Shown here: piece after piece, positions 28,793-35,812 of the stretch | Layout of the letters: every line of letters starts with the position of its first letter | Position numbering within the stretch: the first letter of the stretch is position 1 | From: Pseudomonas lijiangensis | GTDB lineage: Bacteria > Pseudomonadota > Gammaproteobacteria > Pseudomonadales > Pseudomonadaceae | Length of the DNA stretch: 64,000 nucleotides | Assembly (NCBI RefSeq): GCF_018968705.1 | Contig: NZ_CP076668.1 | Location: 2,739,001 to 2,803,000 of the forward strand | Direction: 5' to 3' | Notes under the pieces: model-generated | What the model saw: only the letters and a program-made list of their open reading frames with translations | The model's database searches: none | What the model was told of the DNA's origin: nothing | Made by a program: the position numbers and the translations under genes

Positions 28793-30718
28793 ATGAATGA
28801 ACTACGCTGGTATTTGCCTTTAAGTGGAAACCTCAGCGCTGCCCTTTCCAACGCAGCGTTGCCAGATATAGTCCGTCTTTCTCGTTATGAGATAGCGGCG
28901 ATTCTCTACGTTCTTCAGCTGCCCAAGCTGCCTATTCGCTCTCCGCTGGAGATGGAGAGGATATTTGCGAATTTATTGACCCATCACTCAGATAAGCTTA
29001 GGTCAGCTCTTGCTGAGGCCTACAGCCAAGTTGACTTTGAGGCTGGACTTATCCAAGCCTCTGCGTTGGCGATCGGTTTAATGGATCGAGAATCGGTCGT
29101 TCGCGGTCAGTACATACATTATGATGGTACATGGAACTTCGATTATGCTAAACAGCACAAGGCTTCATTGGGTGCTATAAAGCATGAGCATGTTCGCTCC
29201 AGCGGATTAATCGTAAAGCTAAGTGATCATCAGCTCAGATTGGTTCATAACATTAGGGCAAATCTAGACGATTCCATCGAGGCTCAAGCATATGCGGGTA
29301 CTGGGAAGTCTTTCATTTTGGAGGAAATCTTAGCTCTCATGCCCGAGCGTAAAATCCTGTTTCTCGCCGATGTGGATGCAAAGCTCGATTTTGTCCGTCG
29401 TAGATTTAGTAGTAAGCGCGTTTGGGCCGACACTTTCAAAGGTATAGCAACTCAACTTCTATCTGGGGGAGACAAAAAGCTGAAGAACAGATTGATTGCT
29501 ATATCTAACCTGCCATTCTCCTACTCTTTGCTTGCCGAAAAAGTGGGTCTTAGCCCTGTGGGTAGCCGTGATGCAGCTCAGGTAGCGGCGTTATGCTGGG
29601 TAGTGATTTTTAAATTCTGCTCAACTAACGACACTCGGATAACTACAAAGCACATACCTCGCGATCAGCTTCGCTGGCTCCCTGCCTCTGAGCAAGAGGT
29701 TATTGCAGCAGCTGCTGGCAAGGTCTGGTTCAAAATGACAAGTTTTGAAAATAATGAAGATCCGCTTCCGGTCAAAAACTACCATCTTGTGAAAAAAATG
29801 GCTTTGTCTGGGCTTTATATACCTGAGTTCATTGATACTGTTATCGTCGATGAGGGCCATGATTTAACCGCGCCAATGGTCGATATCCTCGATCGGTCGC
29901 CTCAAACGGTAATTACCTTGGGGGATCAGTTCCAAAATCTTCAAGGGCGGTACATGCCTCACAACGCTATGATTCGCCATCGTGAAATGGCAGTATCGTT
30001 GCGGGCAGGTCCTGCATTAGTCGACTACATAAACCCGCTTTTAGCTGAGTTTCCCGATGCAAACGCTTTGCCGTTCGTGGCTGACAAGGCAAAAGACACA
30101 GTTGTGATGGAGTATAGAGCTGACTCATTTCCTTCCGAGCCCTCAGTGATTTTAGTTGCCGATGAGTGGGGGATTTTTGATTGGTTGATCCGTAATCGTG
30201 CCTTGAGCCAAGGTGCTGCAGTCGTCGATTGGGGAAGGAAGTTTGAACCTTTTATGGAGGGGTGCCTTGGGCTATTTATGCATGGTCTACGACCTCGTCA
30301 TGAAGCTATTGCCCGATTTAAGAGCTGGGAGCAATTACGTGCAGTCATGGGATGGAATGAAGCCTTCCTAAGGGTCGAGCAGTGGCTTGATACCGTAGGT
30401 GCTAAATTTGGTGTTTCCGGATTGTACCAGCATGCATCACGGGTTGAGCTAGCTTATGGAAAACCATCACGTCCGTTGCTTGCGACAGTGTTCACCGTTA
30501 AAAACTTTGAATTCCCGAGAATGGCTATATCTGAGGATCTGTACTATTTTGCTGACCTGCGAAGCAAAACCGAACTGTCGAAAAAACTAGCATTGCTGTA
30601 TACAGCAATTACGAGATCCTCTGGAAAAATCTACTTCCCAGACACCCATCAAGAACGTATTGCTTCAATCCTTAGTTCCCAAAGCTTGAGAGCACGACCG
30701 CTGAGTTTCTTTACCTAG
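28793..30718 (+). CDS. SF1 (UvrD/Rep-like) helicase with novel N-terminal domain
   Basis: 641 residues. Residues 1-160 form a mostly helical domain that I do not recognise. The superfamily 1 motor then starts: Walker A AYAGTGKS (166-173, K172), motif Ia region KILFLADVDAKLDFVRRRF, Walker B VDEGHD (D353/E354; canonical UvrD has DExQD, here His replaces Gln), motif III GDQFQNLQG, motif V TVFTVKNFEFPRM, and motif VI YTAITRSSGKIYF. No nuclease motif was seen in it. The whole gene is AT-rich with codons such as TTA, AGA and ATA that neighbours avoid, which suggests recent acquisition. Lone UvrD-like helicases with unknown N-domains are frequent in phage-defence islands (compare GajB of Gabija), but no OLD nuclease partner is present. 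Nearest partner candidates are the 66-aa gene and the convergent PLD gene. Confidence 0.88.
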   Translation: MNELRWYLPLSGNLSAALSNAALPDIVRLSRYEIAAILYVLQLPKLPIRSPLEMERIFANLLTHHSDKLRSALAEAYSQVDFEAGLIQASALAIGLMDRESVVRGQYIHYDGTWNFDYAKQHKASLGAIKHEHVRSSGLIVKLSDHQLRLVHNIRANLDDSIEAQAYAGTGKSFILEEILALMPERKILFLADVDAKLDFVRRRFSSKRVWADTFKGIATQLLSGGDKKLKNRLIAISNLPFSYSLLAEKVGLSPVGSRDAAQVAALCWVVIFKFCSTNDTRITTKHIPRDQLRWLPASEQEVIAAAAGKVWFKMTSFENNEDPLPVKNYHLVKKMALSGLYIPEFIDTVIVDEGHDLTAPMVDILDRSPQTVITLGDQFQNLQGRYMPHNAMIRHREMAVSLRAGPALVDYINPLLAEFPDANALPFVADKAKDTVVMEYRADSFPSEPSVILVADEWGIFDWLIRNRALSQGAAVVDWGRKFEPFMEGCLGLFMHGLRPRHEAIARFKSWEQLRAVMGWNEAFLRVEQWLDTVGAKFGVSGLYQHASRVELAYGKPSRPLLATVFTVKNFEFPRMAISEDLYYFADLRSKTELSKKLALLYTAITRSSGKIYFPDTHQERIASILSSQSLRARPLSFFT

Positions 30719-30891
30719 ATGTGTAGGCTCATTCAGATTGCGGAAATTTACGAAGAGGCCCTGCTGAGTGCACGAGCTGATCATCGGCAATCTTCATATC
30801 AGCAGCCTGCGTCATTTGCCAATAACGTATTACAGCCTAGGCTTTGTACCTGATAGACCGGATAACGGTCCTTGCATTTAGGAGTAGTCCG

Positions 30892-31089
30892 ATGTCGAGT
30901 AAACCACCACTCTTTAATGACGACATTCAAGCATGGGATCTGTACGCCTCTGCCGCGCTCAGTGCATTTATTGCTAGCGGGGAGTCCGCAGACCCTGCGG
31001 TCGAGGCTGCAGCCGATCTTGCGGATAACCTTCTCAAGGAGCGCGCAAAACGCATCAAGGCGGCGAGAGAGCATCTTTTTCAGCATTGA
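30892..31089 (+). CDS. Hypothetical 65-aa small acidic helical protein
   Basis: 65 residues from the ATG at 30892, which has GGAG 8 bases upstream; the frame opens earlier but without a ribosome site. The product (DDIQAWDLYASAALSAFIAS..., ending RAKRIKAAREHLFQH) looks like two or three amphipathic helices, acidic in the middle and basic at the end. It was not recognised. It follows the helicase by 173 bases, which include a small hairpin (GACCGgataaCGGTC). Codon use is more GC-rich than in the helicase gene. It could be an accessory of the helicase or an unrelated small gene. Confidence 0.55.
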   Translation: MSSKPPLFNDDIQAWDLYASAALSAFIASGESADPAVEAAADLADNLLKERAKRIKAAREHLFQH

Positions 31090-31307
31090 ACGTATCATGC
31101 CAGGTCATCGCGCCTGGTACTGTTCTCCAATGCGGAACGGTCTTGCTATCTATGTAGCCGGTTTTTTGAAATATCACTGCTCTTTTTTCTTCAGAATCGG
31201 AGTGGTGAAACGCAAGAATTCTTTCAGTGCGGTTTCAGATCTGCCAGTTGTCTATTTGCTGCAGCGGCTCTTTCATCGACCTCTCCTGTTGAGCACACGC
31301 TCGAGCG

Positions 31308-32669
31308 CTAAACGTTAAATCGCATGTCTGAATCCGGATCTGCCAACAGTTTGTTGTACACGCTCATGAATTCACGGTCTTGCAGTTCGCGTTCATAAAG
31401 GCGGTCAATTTCCTTGACCAGATCCCTCCCCAGGGCAATCACATTCCTGGCCCAGTTCTGTTTCACGAGCCTGTGTATGTGTTTGTCCAGGTCTTTAAGA
31501 ATAGGGCCCAAGTCTATATGTTCGAGCTGGTAATGAGCAGGAATGGAGAAACTGCCGTTGGTTTGTGATAGACGCAAATCGAGCAGTTCCGCATTGAGGC
31601 TTCCATCGTTGTCAATGGCACCTCTCAGGTAGCTGGCTGAGGAGTCGGGAGACTGCATTATTGTCTGAATGATTGAGGAGCGCTGGCGCGCCAGAAATTC
31701 TTCAAGGTCATTCAGTCCATAGTTGTGAGCAAGCTCCTGAATAATTTCAACAAGCTCCGTTTCCGTTTCGTCAGCATGCTTCGGTGATGCTTCCAATACC
31801 TTCAAAAATGCATCGCAAGCAGGAATATTTGCACTGATTGCCGAGGATATCTCCAGAAGGTCGTAGGTGTTGTTACATTTGATGTTTTCCAGATCCGTGT
31901 CGCCGTAAACTTCCTCAAGAAGTGCTGACACTCTTTGGTCAATCAAGTGCCCACGGGCGATGTCGTGGAGAGCACGGCAAACTTCTGCCGGGTACTGACT
32001 GCTGCCCTCTACATCTACCAATACCAGCGAACTATCGAGAAGCTCGCGCAGCCTTTGGCCTGCGATCATGTTCTCGATTGCGCTATTTACGCTGCTCGCG
32101 CGTTTGAGCGTTCTCACAACCCCTGACGGTAGAGAGTTCTTTTTCACTTGAGTACACAACGCCTGGTCAGCCAATACTCGAGCGCACAGATCATCGACCC
32201 ATTTGGAATCTGCCGGGTCTACTTTGATCAAGGCTTCATGGTTACGGTTGAAGTGAGTTTTCCAATCGTACCGGATACCGGAAAACCAGGGTTCTGCGCC
32301 ACGAGTGATGTTTTGCGATCCAAGCCATGCAATGCCATTGTGGGCAAGCAATTTTATGTGGCATGCCGCGTGTAGGTATAACAGGGCATCCTGGCGAAGA
32401 TTCTCCGTTATTTTTTTCAGGGCTTCCCGAAGAGTGTTATCGGCAGTCTTATCAATGTTGGCCAAGCCAATGATGAGCCGCGGTGGGACACCTTTGGCAT
32501 GAGCTATATAGGTTTTGTTCAAATATCGGAAAAGCGCATCCAGGTTCGATGCGTCTGCATAGGTAATGATCGTCAAGTCCCTGACTGACGTGGGGGCCGA
32601 AGGTTTGAATGCACGCTCCCCGTAGTGGCGATGAAAAAGTGTTGCTGTAATCGTTGCGATTGGATTCAT
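31308..32669 (-). CDS. PLD-like (HKD) nuclease-family protein
   Basis: 453 residues. Residues 1-125 hold a phospholipase-D-like fold with one HKD motif: H104-x-K106-x4-N111 then GSQN (117-120) and ITRG. The usual Asp is Asn here. A single motif suggests an active dimer, as in Nuc/BfiI nucleases. After this the protein has a long helical C-terminal region (about 160-453; [51 protein letters not shown]), probably for partner or substrate binding. The start is the ATG at 32669 with AGGAAGG upstream. It converges on the helicase/66-aa genes. Stand-alone PLD proteins with helicases occur in several anti-phage systems (Mokosh, DISARM drmC), but this layout matches none that I know. Confidence 0.75.
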   Translation of the reverse strand: MNPIATITATLFHRHYGERAFKPSAPTSVRDLTIITYADASNLDALFRYLNKTYIAHAKGVPPRLIIGLANIDKTADNTLREALKKITENLRQDALLYLHAACHIKLLAHNGIAWLGSQNITRGAEPWFSGIRYDWKTHFNRNHEALIKVDPADSKWVDDLCARVLADQALCTQVKKNSLPSGVVRTLKRASSVNSAIENMIAGQRLRELLDSSLVLVDVEGSSQYPAEVCRALHDIARGHLIDQRVSALLEEVYGDTDLENIKCNNTYDLLEISSAISANIPACDAFLKVLEASPKHADETETELVEIIQELAHNYGLNDLEEFLARQRSSIIQTIMQSPDSSASYLRGAIDNDGSLNAELLDLRLSQTNGSFSIPAHYQLEHIDLGPILKDLDKHIHRLVKQNWARNVIALGRDLVKEIDRLYERELQDREFMSVYNKLLADPDSDMRFNV

Positions 32670-32860
32670 GGTTTAGCCTTCCTGGCAAAAGAATCTTGAA
32701 GTTTACAAGCAGTCTGAGGTATGGGACGAGTCATCCAGCAGTCAAAATCAGGCAAGGTTCTGTTTTCTTTGAGGTTCATAGGTTTGTGCTGATTGTTTGT
32801 CCATTAGTCCGAACAGAACTGATATCGTCATACTATCCTTTGTTATGCAAGAAGTTCGAA
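32670..32860. promoter_or_regulatory. Divergent promoter region (PLD gene / GST gene)
   Basis: 191 bases between two divergent starts, still AT-rich, marking the right edge of the island. The first 20 bases contain the PLD ribosome site on the minus strand. No tRNA, integrase or direct repeat was found here. Confidence 0.4.
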
Positions 32861-33484
32861 ATGCTGCGAATACTCGGTAAGGCATCGTCAATCAACGTCA
32901 GAAAAGTCCTCTGGGCATGTGCCGAAACAGACCGGCCTTTTGAGCGGGAAGACTGGGGAAGCGGTTTTCGGGCGACGGATACGCCCGAGTTCATGGCCTT
33001 GAACCCCAATGCCATGGTGCCCGTGATTCTCGAAGACGACTTTGTCTTGTGGGAATCCAACACCATCATCCGCTATCTGGCTGCTGCACACCCGGATGAG
33101 GGTTTCTATCCGGCCCAGCCCAGAGCCAGGGCCCGTATAGATCAGTGGATAGACTGGCAGGCAACGGACCTCAACAAGTCCTGGACCTATGCGTTCATGT
33201 CCCTGGTCAGGCGTTCGGCCGAATTTCAGGATACAGACGCGTTGAAGGCCTCATGCAGCAGTTGGTCCAGGCATATGCAGATACTGGACAGGCAGCTTGA
33301 GCGGACGGGCGCTTATGTGGCCGGCCAGTCGTTTACCCTGGCCGATATCCCGATTGGCCTCTCGGTCAATCGATGGTTTGAAACGCCGCTGGACCATCCC
33401 GACTTCCCCGCAGTTGCTGCTTACTACGAGCGCCTGAGCGAGCGTCCCGGTTATTTGCTGTATGGCCGAAATGGAACCCCGTGA
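32861..33484 (+). CDS. Glutathione S-transferase family protein
   Basis: 207 residues from the ATG at 32861 (GCAAGAAG upstream); a longer frame from 32654 would put 69 non-homologous residues in front. The N-terminal thioredoxin-like domain contains the cis-proline motif [22 protein letters not shown] (about 52-73), which is the glutathione-binding VP.L...G..L.ES.AI stretch. The C-terminal all-helical domain contains [23 protein letters not shown] replaces the usual catalytic-Ser/Cys loop, and S9/S10 are the likely catalytic residues. It conjugates or transfers glutathione to an unknown substrate. First gene of the core genome after the island. Confidence 0.9.
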   Translation: MLRILGKASSINVRKVLWACAETDRPFEREDWGSGFRATDTPEFMALNPNAMVPVILEDDFVLWESNTIIRYLAAAHPDEGFYPAQPRARARIDQWIDWQATDLNKSWTYAFMSLVRRSAEFQDTDALKASCSSWSRHMQILDRQLERTGAYVAGQSFTLADIPIGLSVNRWFETPLDHPDFPAVAAYYERLSERPGYLLYGRNGTP

Positions 33485-33526
33485 CCTGTTATTCACAGAA
33501 TCCCTTCGTAAACAGGAGTTGCTGTC

Positions 33527-33952
33527 GTGACCACCATAAAAATAACCGCTGGCGGGTATGAGTTTCTGGCCGATGCCAATCCCGATGCGCCGCAGACCGT
33601 TGAGGCTTTTTTGAAGTTACTGCCTTACCGGCAGAAGTTCATTCATGTGCGCTGGAGCGGAGAGGGTTGTTGGGTGCCGCTGGACGATTACCAGCTCATG
33701 CTCGATGACAAGCCGATCGGCTTCGAGAATGCGACCAGCCATCCTTCGGTGGGCGACATCCTGTTCTATCCGGGTGGCTACAGTGAAACCGAAATTATCC
33801 TGGCCTACGGTTCCTGCTGTTTTGCCAGCAAGATGGGGCAACTGGCGGGCAATCACTTCCTGACCATTGTCGAAGGTAAGGAAAACCTGCGCAAACTGGG
33901 CGTCAAGACCTTGTGGGAAGGCGCTCAGGATGTGGTTTTCGAGTTGGCCTGA
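33527..33952 (+). CDS. DUF3830 family protein (cyclophilin-like fold)
   Basis: 141 residues. Recognised as DUF3830 from its length and from the segments HVRWSGEGCWVPL (about 40-52), GDILFYPGGYSETEIILAYG and MGQLAGNHF. Structures of this family show a cyclophilin-like barrel, but the function is unknown. The ATG at 33527 has an AGGAG ribosome site. It follows the GST gene by 42 bases in the same direction and may share its transcript. Confidence 0.8.
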   Translation: MTTIKITAGGYEFLADANPDAPQTVEAFLKLLPYRQKFIHVRWSGEGCWVPLDDYQLMLDDKPIGFENATSHPSVGDILFYPGGYSETEIILAYGSCCFASKMGQLAGNHFLTIVEGKENLRKLGVKTLWEGAQDVVFELA

Positions 33953-34007
33953 GGCTGACCACTGCGCTGCGGTGCTAGAATCGGCTTTTTTTCGACGAAG
34001 GCATGTC

Positions 34008-34358
34008 ATGAAATTTCCGGTTTCTATCATCGCGGCCACTCTGTTGCTGGCCGGATGCGCGGCCCCCTCTGATTCGGCCCGTTCGGCCGGGCCGAGCAAA
34101 GTTCTGTCCAGCAGCAAACAGGATGCGGCCGTGGCCCAGTGCATCCAGGTGTCCTGGCAGAACGAAGCCATGTTCGGCACGTCCTCGGATGTGTTCCTGC
34201 ACAAACTTTCCGGTGGCGGCTTTACGGTCTTCACCACCGAGGCCAAGTATTTCGCCGACGTGCGCAGCAAGGGCCCGACCACCGACATCGAGTTCTATGC
34301 GCCTGCTGGCGACAGCCACTCCGCGCTGAGGGCAGCGGCAATCGCTACGTGTTTGTGA
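34008..34358 (+). CDS. Small lipoprotein of unknown function
   Basis: 116 residues from the ATG at 34008 (GAAGG upstream). The N-terminus MKFPVSIIAATLLLAGC ends in a lipobox, with lipidated Cys at 17. The mature part carries one further Cys pair (AQCIQVSW and the C-terminal ATCL) that could form a disulfide, as in small Pseudomonas lipoproteins of this size. No domain name could be given. It lies 55 bases after the DUF3830 gene. Confidence 0.75.
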   Translation: MKFPVSIIAATLLLAGCAAPSDSARSAGPSKVLSSSKQDAAVAQCIQVSWQNEAMFGTSSDVFLHKLSGGGFTVFTTEAKYFADVRSKGPTTDIEFYAPAGDSHSALRAAAIATCL

Positions 34359-34365
34359 GAGGGGA

Positions 34366-34470
34366 AAGCTGAAAGGGGCAAGCTACAAGCTTCAAGCTTG
34401 AGGCTTACGGCTTGAAGCTTGCAGCTGTGAACGGCTTGAAACTTGCTTGAAGCTTGCAGCTTGTAACTTC
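34366..34470. repeat. AAGCTTGCAGCTTG-type short repeat cluster
   Basis: Several variants of the words CAAGCTT, GAAGCTTG and GCAGCTTG in both orientations. A perfect 12-bp inverted pair lies at 34386-34397 and 34410-34421, and another related copy at about 34445-34465. The same word family recurs at 41881-41914 and 58144-58215. It runs up to the ribosome site of the next gene. Confidence 0.75.
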
Positions 34471-34482
34471 CCGGAGTCCCCC

Positions 34483-35688
34483 ATGCCTATCCCTGTCCCC
34501 GATAAAGGCTCTGCCGAGCCGGGTCAACGCTTGTTGTGTGATGTAAGTCTGCCGGCTCTGGTGATCCATAATCAGGCGCTGGAGCACAATATTCGCTGGA
34601 TGCAGGGCTTTGTCACTGACAGCGGTGCGGAGCTGGCGCCTCATGGCAAGACCAGCATGGTGCCAGCCTTGTTTCGTCGCCAACTGGAGGAGGGTGCCTG
34701 GGGCATGACCCTGGCCACTGCGGTGCAGACCCGCGCCGCTTTTGCCCACGGTGTGCGTCGCGTGTTGATGGCCAATCAGTTGGTGGGTGCGCCCAATATG
34801 GCGATCATCGCCGAGATGCTGGCCGATCCGTTGTTCGACTTTCACTGCATGGTCGATCACCCGGATAACGCTGTGGCGCTGGGTGAGTTCTTTGCCGCAC
34901 GCGGGCTGCGGCTGAATGTCATGATCGAGCACGGCGTGCCCGGCGGGCGCTGCGGTTGTCGTACCGAGCAGGAAGTGCTGGCGCTGGCAGAGGTCATCAA
35001 CGCCCAGCCAGCCCTGGCCCTGACCGGTATCGAAGGCTACGAAGGCGTGATTCATGGTGATCGGGCCATTGACGATATCAGGGCTTTTGCCGCGTCACTG
35101 GTGCGGCTGGCCGTCGAGTTGCAGGACAGGCAAGCCTTTGCTCTGGATCGCCCCATCGTGACCGCTTCGGGTTCGGCCTGGTATGACCTGATTGCCGAAG
35201 CCTTTGACGCCCAGGCCGTGCGCCAGCGTTTTCTCAGCGTCCTGCGTCCAGGCTGCTATTTGGTGCATGACCACGGCATCTACAAGGCGGCGCAGTGCAG
35301 CGTGCTGGATCGCCGCGCCGACCTGAGCGAAGGGCTGCGCCCGGCCATGGAAGTCTGGGCTCATGTGCAATCCTTGCCTGAGCCGGGTTTTGCAGTGGTC
35401 GCCCTGGGTAAGCGCGATATTGCCTACGACGCTGGTTTGCCTACTCCGCTGCTGCGTTACAAGGCAAATGGCATGTCCGGCAAGGGCGATGATGTCAGCG
35501 CCTGCAAGGTCACGGCAATGATGGATCAACATGCGTTCATGACCATCGCGCCGGGCTGTGAACTGAAAATCGGCGATATCATTTCCTTCGGTTCTTCCCA
35601 TCCGTGTCTGACCTTCGACAAGTGGCGCTCCGGGTGCCTGGTTGATGATGATCTGAAAGTCATCGAAAGCTTCAATACGTATTTTTAA
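34483..35688 (+). CDS. D-threonine-aldolase / D-serine-dehydratase-like PLP enzyme
   Basis: 401 residues from the ATG at 34483 (CGGAG upstream); 12 codons open upstream lie in repeat DNA. It is a fold-type III PLP enzyme of the D-TA / DSD1 family, often annotated amino acid deaminase in pseudomonads. An N-terminal alanine-racemase-like barrel carries the PLP lysine in LAPHGKTSM (about residue 57). A C-terminal beta domain holds the metal site, probably the His and Cys of FGSSHPCLTFDKW near residue 380. It likely cleaves or dehydrates a D-hydroxy-amino acid; the exact substrate is uncertain. Transcribed alone after the repeat cluster. Confidence 0.87.
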   Translation: MPIPVPDKGSAEPGQRLLCDVSLPALVIHNQALEHNIRWMQGFVTDSGAELAPHGKTSMVPALFRRQLEEGAWGMTLATAVQTRAAFAHGVRRVLMANQLVGAPNMAIIAEMLADPLFDFHCMVDHPDNAVALGEFFAARGLRLNVMIEHGVPGGRCGCRTEQEVLALAEVINAQPALALTGIEGYEGVIHGDRAIDDIRAFAASLVRLAVELQDRQAFALDRPIVTASGSAWYDLIAEAFDAQAVRQRFLSVLRPGCYLVHDHGIYKAAQCSVLDRRADLSEGLRPAMEVWAHVQSLPEPGFAVVALGKRDIAYDAGLPTPLLRYKANGMSGKGDDVSACKVTAMMDQHAFMTIAPGCELKIGDIISFGSSHPCLTFDKWRSGCLVDDDLKVIESFNTYF

Positions 35689-35812
35689 TGGCGCGATCAA
35701 CTGTTCAACATGCAGTTGATCGCCTAACACCCTGAAACGAAAGCATTTCGCTGGAGCTTGCGGGCGAATCCGGCGACCATAGGCGTCCGACGATTCTCAC
35801 TCTGGAGCCTGC

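Noticed and set aside
30872..31318. 148-codon plus frame overlapping the 65-aa gene
   Set aside because: It overlaps the better supported 30892-31089 gene in another frame and has no ribosome site.
27615..32860. Prophage or integrative element with integrase
   Set aside because: No integrase, no tRNA at either edge, no phage structural gene and no direct repeats seen.
34366..34470. CRISPR-like direct repeats
   Set aside because: Words vary in length and orientation and there are no unique spacers of constant size; no cas genes occur.
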